Assembly (NCBI GenBank): GCA_017694275.1
Contig: JADINB010000036.1
Coordinates: 1-22,184, forward strand
Direction of reading: 5' to 3'
Origin: Candidatus Egerieousia excrementavium
GTDB lineage: Bacteria > Bacteroidota > Bacteroidia > Bacteroidales > UBA932
DNA: 22,184 nucleotides
Shown: positions 7,297 to 15,120 of the stretch, one piece after another
Layout: each line of letters begins with the position of its first letter
How positions within the stretch are numbered: position 1 is the first letter of the stretch
Made by a program: the position numbers and the translations under genes
Notes under the pieces: model-generated
Seen by the model: only the letters and a program-made list of their open reading frames with translations
The model's database searches: none
Told to the model about the DNA's origin: nothing

Positions 7297-9240
7297 ATGA
7301 TAGACAGGGCTACGATAGAGAGAATTCTTGATGCTGTAAAGATCGAGGAGGTGATAGGAGATTTTGTGTCGCTGCGCAGGCGTGGTGCAAATTATGTGGC
7401 CTGCTGTCCGTTCCATAACGAGAAGACCCCCAGTTTCTCGGTTTCTCCGGCAAAGGGGATTTTCAAATGTTTCGGATGCGGAAAGGCCGGAAGCGCGGTA
7501 ACCTTTGTCATGGAGCATGAGCAGATGAGTTACGTGGAGGCGCTCAAGTACCTTGGCAACAAGTATGGAATAGAAGTGAGTGATGTGCAGGAGAGCGAAG
7601 AGCAGGTCAGGCAGCGGCTTTTCAGCGAATCTCTGGCGGTTGCCAACGAGTATGCGCGGAACTTTTACTGCGACAGGCTGTGGAACAGTGAAGACGGCCG
7701 CGCGATAGGGCTCGGCTATTTCAAGGAGCGCGGCTTTACAGACCAGACCATAAAGAAATTTTCCCTGGGGTATGCTCCCAATGAACGCCGTGCCTTTGCC
7801 GAGAGGGCCGTAAAAAACGGTTATAAGAAAGAACACCTTGTGGCTGCGGGCCTTGTAATCGAGAAAGAGAACGGAGATTTGGCCGACAGGTTTTTCGAGC
7901 GCGTGATTTTTCCGTGGCGTTCCATCAGCGGCAAGGTGATAGCTTTTGGCGGCCGGACACTCAGAAGCGACAAGAATATTGCAAAATATATAAATTCTCC
8001 TGAGAGCGAGCTGTTTGTAAAGAACAAGGCGCTTTATGGCATATTCGAGGCCAAGGCGGCCATAGCCCGTCTTAAAAAATGCTATCTGGTTGAGGGCTAT
8101 ACAGATGTCATCTCCTTTAATCAGATAGGGATTGAAAATGTGGTGGCCAGCGGAGGAACATCGCTTACATCCGGGCAAATCGCACTCATAAAGCGGTTTT
8201 CAAACAATATTACGGTGCTCTACGATGGCGATGCGGCAGGGATAAGGGCTTCGGTAAGGGGTATAGACATGCTTCTTGAGGCCGGTATGGAGGTGAAGGT
8301 GGTATTGCTGCCCGACGGCGATGACCCTGATTCATTCTCAAAAAAACTGCCTCCAGAGCAGGTACTCTCTTTCTTGAGAGAGCATGAAGAAGATTTCATT
8401 GCCTTCAAGTACAGGATACTGGCAGATTCTCCGGAGCAGGACCCCATGCAGAAGGCCCGTCTTGTAAATGATATAGTGGGAAGCATTGCGGTTATTCCCG
8501 ATGCAATAGTGCGGAGCGTCTATATAGAGGAGACAGCGGCAAAGATGAAGGTTTCTGAAACGCTCCTGCATCAGGAGGTGGCCAGGATAAGGCAGAAAAG
8601 GAGCGAGGTTGCCTTCAGGGAGAGTGAGCGGCAGGCGAGGATAGAGAAGTTCGAACAGCAGTCCTCCGTTCAGGAAGGACAGACAGATGTCTATTCTATC
8701 GGCTCGGGCTGTGATGAGGCTGAGCGTGAAATTCTCTATTACCTTGTAAAGTACGGGCATCTTCCCTTTAATGATCCTGCCGCTCCAGAAGATGAGTCTA
8801 CCGTGGCTGGCTATATTATGGAAGAACTTCAGTCCGATGACCTGGAGTTGCAGAACCCTCTCTACAGGAGAATATACGAGGAGTATTTCACCGTGAAGGA
8901 GCATGATGGTGAGAAGATTCTCAAATATTTCATAAACAATGCCGACAGCGACATTTCCAGGACAGTGGCAGATCTTATGGCGCAGCCATACAGCGTTGCC
9001 TCTTCGTTTTCAAAGCATATCTCAAAGGAAGAAGATGCGCTTCCCGTGATTATCCCCAAGTTGATAGTGCTTTATAAGGCAAAGATTATGGGGCATGCGG
9101 CGCAAACCCTTACCGAAGAACTTGCCAAGGCGCAGGAGAGCGGAGATGTGCAGTTGCAGCAGCAAATTGTCGCCAGGCTCAATATGATAATGAAGGTAAG
9201 GAAGGACCTTTCCAGGATAGTGAAGAGAATAACAGTCTAA
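7297..9240 (+). CDS. dnaG: DNA primase
   Basis: The 647-residue primase makes RNA primers at the replication fork. The N-terminal CHC2 zinc finger is complete (Cys37, His40, Cys58, Cys61 in CPFH and CFGC). The central TOPRIM core has LVEGYTDV (Glu266) and LYDGDAAG (Asp310, Asp312), the metal-binding acidic residues. The C-terminal third is helical and suits the DnaB helicase-binding domain. I start at ATG 7297 (MIDRATIERI), the usual DnaG N-terminus; the open frame continues upstream, but only with a non-ATG start across the promoter region. metG follows after 11 bases, so the two are probably co-transcribed. Confidence 0.96.
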   Translation: MIDRATIERILDAVKIEEVIGDFVSLRRRGANYVACCPFHNEKTPSFSVSPAKGIFKCFGCGKAGSAVTFVMEHEQMSYVEALKYLGNKYGIEVSDVQESEEQVRQRLFSESLAVANEYARNFYCDRLWNSEDGRAIGLGYFKERGFTDQTIKKFSLGYAPNERRAFAERAVKNGYKKEHLVAAGLVIEKENGDLADRFFERVIFPWRSISGKVIAFGGRTLRSDKNIAKYINSPESELFVKNKALYGIFEAKAAIARLKKCYLVEGYTDVISFNQIGIENVVASGGTSLTSGQIALIKRFSNNITVLYDGDAAGIRASVRGIDMLLEAGMEVKVVLLPDGDDPDSFSKKLPPEQVLSFLREHEEDFIAFKYRILADSPEQDPMQKARLVNDIVGSIAVIPDAIVRSVYIEETAAKMKVSETLLHQEVARIRQKRSEVAFRESERQARIEKFEQQSSVQEGQTDVYSIGSGCDEAEREILYYLVKYGHLPFNDPAAPEDESTVAGYIMEELQSDDLELQNPLYRRIYEEYFTVKEHDGEKILKYFINNADSDISRTVADLMAQPYSVASSFSKHISKEEDALPVIIPKLIVLYKAKIMGHAAQTLTEELAKAQESGDVQLQQQIVARLNMIMKVRKDLSRIVKRITV

Positions 9241-9251
9241 ATTAATATACG

Positions 9252-11303
9252 ATGGAGAAAATTTTTAAAAGGCATCTTGTTACGGCAGCACTGCCATACG
9301 CCAACGGAGGCGTCCATATAGGGCATCTTGCCGGAGTGTACGTACCTGCCGATATCTATGTAAGGTATTTGCGCCTTAAAGGCGAGGAGGTGATATATAT
9401 TTGCGGTTCAGATGAACATGGTGTCCCGATTACCATTAAGGCCAGGGAGCAGGGGTGCTCTCCGCAGGATATAGTGGACAAATACCATAAGCTCATAAAG
9501 GATTCTTTCAGCCGTTTTGGAATAAGTTTCGACATCTATTCCCGCACGAGTTCCAGGATTCATGCAGAGACGGCCTCTGAGTTTTTCAGAAAACTGTACG
9601 ACAGCAATGTATTCATAGAGAAGGAAAGCGAACAGTTTTTCGATACTGAGGCAAACTGCTTTCTGGCAGACCGCTATATAGTCGGGACCTGCCCTAAATG
9701 CGGCAGTGAAGGCGCCTATGGCGACCAGTGCGAAAAATGCGGAAGCACGCTCAGCCCCAATGAACTTATCAATCCCCATTCTAAACTGAGCGGCAGCAAG
9801 CCGGTGAAAAAACTCACAAAGCACTGGTATCTGCCTTTGGACAAATATGAAGGCTGGCTCAAGGAGTGGATTCTGGAGGGACACAGGGAGTGGAAGACAA
9901 ATGTGTACGGACAGTGCAAGAGCTGGCTTGACGGCGGGCTTCAGCCCCGTGCCGTAAGCCGGGATCTGGACTGGGGCGTTCCTGTTCCTGTTGAAGGGGC
10001 CGAGGGTAAGGTGCTTTACGTGTGGTTTGATGCTCCCATCGGATATATTTCAAATACAAAGGAACTTTTCCCCAATGACTGGGAAAAGTGGTGGAAGAGC
10101 CCTGATACAAAGATGGTCCATTTTATAGGAAAAGACAACATAGTATTCCACTGCATTGTCTTCCCTACGATGCTGAAGGCTTACGGCGACGGATTCATCC
10201 TGCCTGAAAACGTGCCTGCAAACGAGTTTCTCAATCTGGAGGGCGACAAGATTTCAACGTCGAGAAACTGGGCGGTATGGCTGCATGAATATCTCGATGA
10301 TTTTCCCGGACAGCAGGATGTGCTCAGGTATGTCCTCTGCGCGAACGCTCCCGAGACAAAAGACAACGATTTTACGTGGAAGGATTTCCAGACACGCAAC
10401 AACAGCGAGCTTGTGGCAATTTACGGAAATTTCGTGAACAGGGCTGTGGTTCTGACACACAAATACTTTGGCGGGAAGGTGCCTGCCGTTTCTGCCCTTG
10501 AGGATACCGACAGAGAGGTTCTGGAGCAGATTCCCGTGATAAAAAGAGAACTGGAAAACAGTCTCGACAATTTCAAATTCCGCGAGGCGCTCAAGAATGC
10601 CATGGAACTTGCCCGTCTGGGTAACAGATACCTTACGGAGACAGAACCCTGGAAACTGGCCAAAAGCGACATGGAGCGCGTTGCCACGATTCTGAATGTT
10701 TCGTTGCAGCTTTGCGCCAACCTTTCCGTTGCCTTCACTCCATTCCTGCCATTCTCTTCAGCAAGGCTGCAGCAGATGCTCGGCATAGAGAAACTTTCAT
10801 GGGAGAATCTTGGCAGCGCTTCCATTCTGGAAAACGGACATCAGCTCAATTCTGCAGAACTGCTTTTTTCAAAAATTGAGGACAGCGCCATCGAGGCTCA
10901 GATTGCAAAACTCAACAGGGCAAAGGAGGAGAATGAGAAGAAGGCGGCTGCGCAGGCCGGAGCTGTTCCGCAAAAAGAGGAGTGTACGTTCGACCAGTTC
11001 GAGAAGATGGATATAAGGACAGCAACGGTTGTTGAGGCTGTCAAGGTGCCCAAGACCGACAAGCTGCTCAAACTTACAATTGATACCGGGCTTGACAGGC
11101 GTACGATAGTTTCGGGCATAGCCCAGTATTATACTCCCGAGCAGATGGTCGGCCGCCAGATATGCATACTGGCAAACCTTGCCCCTCGTAAAATAAAGGG
11201 CATAGAATCAAACGGCATGATTCTCATGGCTTCTGAACCAAGTGGAAAGATGAGGTTCATTACCCCTGAGGAGGTTGTTGCAAACGGTTCCACGATAGGG
11301 TAG
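9252..11303 (+). CDS. metG: Methionyl-tRNA synthetase with C-terminal tRNA-binding domain
   Basis: A 683-residue class I synthetase. HIGH is at 22-25, and a four-cysteine zinc knuckle (Cys147, 150, 160, 163) lies in the connective peptide. The signature loop is KISTSR at 333-338, not KMSKS. The anticodon-binding helical domain follows, with GNFVNRA. From about 575 comes the OB-fold tRNA-binding domain of the Trbp111/EMAP-II type (FDQFEKMDIRTATVVEA and GIESNGMILMASE), joined by a Lys/Glu/Ala-rich linker. The ATG is 11 bases after the dnaG stop. The gene converges on the HU-like gene, with only 28 bases between their stops and no clear terminator hairpin there. Confidence 0.97.
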   Translation: MEKIFKRHLVTAALPYANGGVHIGHLAGVYVPADIYVRYLRLKGEEVIYICGSDEHGVPITIKAREQGCSPQDIVDKYHKLIKDSFSRFGISFDIYSRTSSRIHAETASEFFRKLYDSNVFIEKESEQFFDTEANCFLADRYIVGTCPKCGSEGAYGDQCEKCGSTLSPNELINPHSKLSGSKPVKKLTKHWYLPLDKYEGWLKEWILEGHREWKTNVYGQCKSWLDGGLQPRAVSRDLDWGVPVPVEGAEGKVLYVWFDAPIGYISNTKELFPNDWEKWWKSPDTKMVHFIGKDNIVFHCIVFPTMLKAYGDGFILPENVPANEFLNLEGDKISTSRNWAVWLHEYLDDFPGQQDVLRYVLCANAPETKDNDFTWKDFQTRNNSELVAIYGNFVNRAVVLTHKYFGGKVPAVSALEDTDREVLEQIPVIKRELENSLDNFKFREALKNAMELARLGNRYLTETEPWKLAKSDMERVATILNVSLQLCANLSVAFTPFLPFSSARLQQMLGIEKLSWENLGSASILENGHQLNSAELLFSKIEDSAIEAQIAKLNRAKEENEKKAAAQAGAVPQKEECTFDQFEKMDIRTATVVEAVKVPKTDKLLKLTIDTGLDRRTIVSGIAQYYTPEQMVGRQICILANLAPRKIKGIESNGMILMASEPSGKMRFITPEEVVANGSTIG

Positions 11304-11331
11304 CGGTGCTTGACACATGCAGTGCGCAGCG

Positions 11332-11982
11332 TCAGAGATTCAGCTGTTTCATCAGTTCCAGTTCGTCCTTGGAATAGAGAAGCCTTTCCATAAGAGGAGA
11401 GAGTTCGTTACGGAAGGCATATAGAAGCAGTGCCAGGATAACAATGGCTGCGACAGTATAGACGACAATGGCTTTTGTCTTTGTCGTCTTTTCTTTATTT
11501 GCATTGTTTTCGGCTGCAGCAGGCGCAATCTCGTATCCGGTTGCTTCGCCTGTTGTCTTTTTGGCTATGCTCTCGGAATCGGTTGTCTCTTTTGCAGGTG
11601 TTTCCGTAAAATTCACCTTTGGCTGCAACGGTATCGGTTCAAGAAAGAAGAAATCTGCGTTCAGCGCGCACTTTTTTGCCGGATTGAATTTGAACACCCC
11701 GTTTTCATCGAGGCTTATCTCTCCAATACCTGGAATAACTGCCCGTCCGCGTTCTATGATGGCTCTTTTTATTTGACCGGAATATTCTTCTCCGCTCTCC
11801 TGCTTCTGGTCGCAATAAGGATTGAATACCGGAACAACTGCAGGCGGTTCTATGAGCGTGCCGTCTTCAGAGAGTCTTGCAGCTTCTCTGATTGCCGAAA
11901 TTGTACCTATTCCGGTGAATGTGACAGAACCTTTTGTTTCTATTGCAGATATTATCTGTTTTGAAAGAGCCTCAATCTCCAT
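11332..11982 (-). CDS. Membrane-anchored protein with tandem HU-like (CCDC81-type) domains
   Basis: A 216-residue protein with two N-terminal repeats, at about 7-32 and 69-92. Both read as a helix followed by a turn: AIETKGSVTFTGIGTIS and AIIERGRAVIPGIGEIS. This matches the bacterial CCDC81-type HU domain pair found in Bacteroidota SPOR proteins. A Thr/Glu/Ala/Lys linker (about 125-170) precedes one transmembrane helix (about 171-189), and a 27-residue tail follows. The usual C-terminal SPOR (peptidoglycan-binding) domain is missing, and the frame ends normally rather than in a frameshift. The HU-like domains would face the cytoplasm and could touch DNA or cell-division proteins; this is inference. 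The ATG at 11982 has a -7 box about 24 bases upstream, and the gene is divergent from tRNA-Asn. Confidence 0.75.
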   Translation of the reverse strand: MEIEALSKQIISAIETKGSVTFTGIGTISAIREAARLSEDGTLIEPPAVVPVFNPYCDQKQESGEEYSGQIKRAIIERGRAVIPGIGEISLDENGVFKFNPAKKCALNADFFFLEPIPLQPKVNFTETPAKETTDSESIAKKTTGEATGYEIAPAAAENNANKEKTTKTKAIVVYTVAAIVILALLLYAFRNELSPLMERLLYSKDELELMKQLNL

Positions 11983-12005
11983 GGCTGGTTGTGTTAAGTT
12001 AGAGA

Positions 12006-12038
12006 CAAAGTTAAAAAATTTTGTATTTTGAATTGAAA
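12006..12038 (-). promoter_or_regulatory. Promoter of the HU-like gene
   Basis: On the minus strand TAACTTTG (12013-12006) is an exact -7 element, and TTTC (12038-12035), one base off TTTG, lies 21 bases upstream. The leader would be roughly 15-20 bases. The site abuts the tRNA-Asn promoter on the other strand, so the two polymerase sites almost touch. Confidence 0.55.
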
Positions 12039-12040
12039 TA

Positions 12041-12072
12041 TTTGCAAGATTATGAATTTTATCATACTTTTG
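12041..12072 (+). promoter_or_regulatory. Promoter of tRNA-Asn
   Basis: TTTG (12041-12044) and TACTTTTG (12065-12072) are separated by 20 bases, an exact Bacteroidota consensus. The tRNA begins 31 bases after the -7 box. Confidence 0.7.
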
Positions 12073-12103
12073 TACCCGCTAAAAGCGATAGCAAGTCATA
12101 AAT

Positions 12104-12180
12104 TCCTGAATAGCTCAGTTGGTTAGAGCATCTGACTGTTAATCAGAGGGTCCCAGGTTCAAGTCCTGGTTCAGGAGCCA
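12104..12180 (+). tRNA. tRNA-Asn (anticodon GTT)
   Basis: A 77-base cloverleaf. The acceptor stem is TCCTGAA with TTCAGGA. The D arm is TAGCTCAGTTGGTTAGAGCA. The anticodon stem TCTGA/TCAGA holds loop CTGTTAA with anticodon GTT (12138-12140). The T arm is CCAGG TTCAAGT CCTGG. The discriminator is G and CCA is encoded (12178-12180). It has its own promoter and terminator, so it is a single-gene unit. Confidence 0.97.
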
Positions 12181-12215
12181 AAAGCCGGAGATCAATCGGA
12201 TTTCCGGCTTTTTTT
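12181..12215 (+). terminator. Rho-independent terminator of tRNA-Asn
   Basis: AAAGCCGGA (12181-12189) pairs perfectly with TCCGGCTTT (12203-12211) over a 13-base loop; the T run continues to 12215. The hairpin begins directly after the CCA end and overlaps the last codons and stop of the convergent Dabb gene. Confidence 0.85.
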
Positions 12216-12524
12216 GTCAGGTATTTCATAGTCTACGGCCACCCGGCTTTCCCGCACAAGTTTGCAGAATGCACTTATCTTTTTATGTTCGGGATGGCTC
12301 TTGTAAAGTTCCAGATCTTCCATGTTTCTGAAGCGGCACACCAGTACGGCATCGTATGCCCTGGGGTCGCGGCCATTGATATTCAATCCTACTTCAAGGC
12401 TTTGTATCTGGGGGATTACGCCATCGAGCGCCTCCAGCATCTCCTTTATCCTGGCAGCATTTTCCATTTTGCCGCCTCCTTCTGCATTCTCCTTGAATTT
12501 CCACATTACAACATGTATTATCAT
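12192..12524 (-). CDS. Dabb (stress-responsive A/B barrel) domain protein
   Basis: A 110-residue protein of the dimeric alpha-beta barrel (Dabb) family. It starts MIIHVVMWKFK and contains EALDGVIPQIQSLEVGLNIN, DAVLVCRFRNMEDLELYKSHPEH and VRESRVAVDYE, the strand-helix-strand order of the family. Related proteins are small soluble stress-associated or ring-modifying enzymes; the substrate here is unknown. I start at ATG 12524. A longer frame reaching 12647 adds a cysteine-rich, unconvincing N-terminus that would run through the PiT terminator. The last eight or so codons (KKSRKSD and stop) lie inside the tRNA-Asn terminator hairpin. No exact TAnnTTTG promoter was found upstream. Confidence 0.85.
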   Translation of the reverse strand: MIIHVVMWKFKENAEGGGKMENAARIKEMLEALDGVIPQIQSLEVGLNINGRDPRAYDAVLVCRFRNMEDLELYKSHPEHKKISAFCKLVRESRVAVDYEIPDKKSRKSD

Positions 12525-12573
12525 TGCATTCTTCTTTAGTTTAAAATCATCAGCAAGCCGGGCGCAGTGGAGA

Positions 12574-12619
12574 CGCAACAGTATATGCGGTGCGGCAGGC
12601 AATGCGTAGGCGAATATAC
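12574..12619. repeat. Copy A of a short palindromic repeat shared with recA upstream region
   Basis: CGCAACAGTATATGCGG at 12574-12590 and CGAATATAC at 12611-12619 recur, in the same order and orientation, at 21758-21774 and 21790-21798. The inner spacing differs by five bases. TATAT...ATATA forms the arms of an inverted repeat, clearer in the second copy. It lies between the PiT terminator and the Dabb gene. Confidence 0.6.
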
Positions 12620-12658
12620 AAAAAACAGGATTGCACCACACACCCATGCAACCCTGTT
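12619..12658 (-). terminator. Rho-independent terminator of the PiT gene
   Basis: On the minus strand AACAGGGTTGCA (12658-12647) pairs with TGCAATCCTGTT (12635-12624), twelve pairs with a single G-U, over an 11-base loop. A T run follows (12625-12620). It lies 26 bases after the transporter stop codon. Confidence 0.85.
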
Positions 12659-12683
12659 CCTCTGGCTTATTGGCCGATAACGG

Positions 12684-14909
12684 CTATATGGCCTTGGATT
12701 CGTTTTCTACAAAATACTTCTGGGCCTTCAACATGTTCCTCATCTGGAGAATCATGATCTTGTCTTCTGTGAGGATGTTCAGGTAAAGGACACTGCTTCT
12801 GGTAGTATTCTTGTTTTCTGTATTGCGCTTTATCTGATTCTTGATGGCAATTGCAAAATCTTCGAAAATCTTGTCGCGCATCTCTATTACTTTGTCGAGT
12901 TCTGTAAAGTTGTTGGAAACAAGCATTGCGTCTACGCGTTCGAAGACTTCGTTCATTCTTGCATTTACATATTTGAGATCGTCTACCTGCTCAATTGTGA
13001 GCCCTTCATGGTTGTTGTCTATATGGGTAAAGGTAGACTTGCAGATCTGTAGCATCGACTTGGTTATTTCGTTCAGGTAATCTACAACCTGGACATAATA
13101 GTGCGCGGTCTCAATATTGCTCTCCTTCAGCAAATCAAGCGTTGCTACAATGTTGTATTTCCTGTCGCTTGCAGATTCATGCAGCTCACGGGCCTCCTGA
13201 AGCATTTTCTTCAGTTCCTTGCGGTCTTCCTTGAATACTCCGTCGAGTGTCTTGTTGTAAATGACTATGATTTTCTTTGTGGATTTTATGACATCGTTTA
13301 TGCAACGCTCTACCACAGTGCCTTCCGGTGCTTTTTTAAGTGCGTCTTCCGCCTCTTTTGCAAGTCTCTTCTTGCGGCTGAGCCTGTTGCTGTGGATTAT
13401 AAGGTAGATGCAGAGAAGGCAGAGGATTATGATTGCGAATATTCCTCCCTTGAAGAGGGCTGCCGCAACTACGAATGCAATGAGGAAGGCTACGAATGCG
13501 GTTACGAACCAGCCTAGAATGACAGTCATGACTCCGGTTATCCTGTATACCGCGCTCTCTCTGCCCCAGGCTCTGTCTGCCAATGATGAACCCATTGCAA
13601 CCATGAACGTTACATAGGTTGTTGAGAGCGGCAGCTTGAGTGATGTGGCCAATGAGATAAGCAGCGATGCGACAGTAAGGTTCACAGTTGCCCTTATAAG
13701 GTCGAATGAAGGTGCGTCCTTGGGTCTTGGAGGCATCTGGAAACGGCTGTTTATATATTCGAGGGTCTTTTTGGGCAGGATGTTGGAGATTGCCTTGTTC
13801 AGTTTGAGCGACTGCCTTACAAGTGCTCTTGAAACCGAGGTGGAATCGAAACGCTCGTCTCCGGCATCCTGTTTTGCAAGGTTCACTTCGGTGTCGGTTA
13901 CCCTTCTTGCCTTTTTTGAGACCCACAGCGTTACAGCCATGATAACTCCCGATGCGGCAAGCATGAAGATATTTGCATGTACCGGTTCGTTAAGCGCTCC
14001 CATCAGCATTCCCGTATCTGCTCCGTTGGCAATGGCAATGTTGTATGAGTCATAGCCGGCCATGAAGACTCCTATGAAGTTTACCAGGTCGTTGCCGGCA
14101 AATGCCAGGGCAAGTGCAAAGGTGCCGGAAAGCACCGTTATCCTGAGAATGTTTACTTTCAGGCATGCGAGCAGAGACATGAACAGGCTCCAGAAAACAA
14201 AGGCGATTGCAACGCAGACCCAGATGTTGGCGTTTATGTAGTCCATTATTCCGTCCGGGATGAGCGGTGTTCCCTTCAAGCCCTTGAAGAGTGCAAAGTA
14301 GGTGATGGCCGTAAGGGCGATTCCGCACCAGACTGCTCCCATCGATTTGAGCTTGTTGTTGAACTTGTATGAAAAAATCAACCGTGTAATGTACATTATT
14401 ACGGAACCGCATACAAATGCTATTACGACAGAAGTAAGGATTCCAGATATTATTCCGAGTGTCCTGCCGGTGTTTATGTAGTCGTTAAGATTTGCGATTG
14501 TATGGGCCGGGTCATCTGCAATGTTGAACAGTGCAATACACATTGCCGCTCCAAGCAGTTCGAAAACAAGGGAGACTGTGGTAGAGGTAGGCAATCCCAA
14601 CGTGTTGAAGACGTCGAGCAGGATTACGTCTGTTAGCATTACGGCCAGAAAGAGAAGCATTATGTCTGAAAACTGGAACATTCCCGGATGGAAGATACCG
14701 TTTCGCGCAACTTCCATCATTCCGCTCGAGGTAAGCACTCCGACCATGATACCCAACGTCGCTACCCACATTATGGTGCGGCGTGAAGCGGCTCTGGAGC
14801 CTATGGCTGAGTTCAGAAAGTTTACCGCATCGTTTGATACTCCTACAACCAGGTCTGAAACTGCGAGTATCGCCAGAATTATTACAATCGCTAAATAAAT
14901 TGGTTCCAC
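12684..14909 (-). CDS. PiT-family phosphate transporter fused to PhoU-like domain
   Basis: A 741-residue inner-membrane permease for low-affinity inorganic phosphate uptake coupled to a cation gradient. The inverted-repeat PiT signatures are present: GVSNDAVNFLN at 23-33 and AFAGNDLVNFIG at 269-280, each followed later by LPTSTT (106-111) or LPLSTTYVTF. About ten hydrophobic segments fill 1-515, with a cytoplasmic loop rich in charged residues at about 335-405. Residues from about 550 to 735 are soluble, helical and PhoU/DUF47-like, so the regulator often encoded next door is fused here; this arrangement is common in Bacteroidota. The start is GTG at 14909. The frame upstream has no ATG before a stop at 14928-14930, and the next internal Met (47) would delete the first signature. 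It is monocistronic, with its own terminator. Confidence 0.92.
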   Translation of the reverse strand: MEPIYLAIVIILAILAVSDLVVGVSNDAVNFLNSAIGSRAASRRTIMWVATLGIMVGVLTSSGMMEVARNGIFHPGMFQFSDIMLLFLAVMLTDVILLDVFNTLGLPTSTTVSLVFELLGAAMCIALFNIADDPAHTIANLNDYINTGRTLGIISGILTSVVIAFVCGSVIMYITRLIFSYKFNNKLKSMGAVWCGIALTAITYFALFKGLKGTPLIPDGIMDYINANIWVCVAIAFVFWSLFMSLLACLKVNILRITVLSGTFALALAFAGNDLVNFIGVFMAGYDSYNIAIANGADTGMLMGALNEPVHANIFMLAASGVIMAVTLWVSKKARRVTDTEVNLAKQDAGDERFDSTSVSRALVRQSLKLNKAISNILPKKTLEYINSRFQMPPRPKDAPSFDLIRATVNLTVASLLISLATSLKLPLSTTYVTFMVAMGSSLADRAWGRESAVYRITGVMTVILGWFVTAFVAFLIAFVVAAALFKGGIFAIIILCLLCIYLIIHSNRLSRKKRLAKEAEDALKKAPEGTVVERCINDVIKSTKKIIVIYNKTLDGVFKEDRKELKKMLQEARELHESASDRKYNIVATLDLLKESNIETAHYYVQVVDYLNEITKSMLQICKSTFTHIDNNHEGLTIEQVDDLKYVNARMNEVFERVDAMLVSNNFTELDKVIEMRDKIFEDFAIAIKNQIKRNTENKNTTRSSVLYLNILTEDKIMILQMRNMLKAQKYFVENESKAI

Positions 14910-15045
14910 AATAGTACGAAGGTTTGGTTAATTACACTCACAAACAATATGATGCTGCAAAGCAAATACAATAAAGTGACAATATTATTACTTAAATGTT
15001 ACGAAAATGTTTAGCGGCAACTATTTGAAAAACAGCCAATATTGC

Positions 15046-15090
15046 AAAATAAAAGGTGCCGGGACAACCATCTGGCAATCTCCCGGCACC
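15046..15090 (-). terminator. Rho-independent terminator of the M16 peptidase
   Basis: GGTGCCGGGA (15055-15064) and TCCCGGCACC (15081-15090) are a perfect ten-base inverted repeat with a 16-base loop. On the minus strand it is followed by TTTTATTTT (15054-15046). It lies 30 bases after the M16 stop. Confidence 0.88.
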
Positions 15091-15120
15091 ATGTATGAAC
15101 AGACCGTAAATTAGCGAAGG

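Noticed and set aside
7261..8178. A 305-codon open frame on the minus strand opposite the start of dnaG
   Set aside because: Antisense to the zinc finger and TOPRIM region of a clear dnaG; no motif and no promoter or ribosome site of its own.
12525..12647. A longer N-terminus for the Dabb protein
   Set aside because: The extra 41 residues run through the repeat and the PiT terminator hairpin and do not resemble the family.
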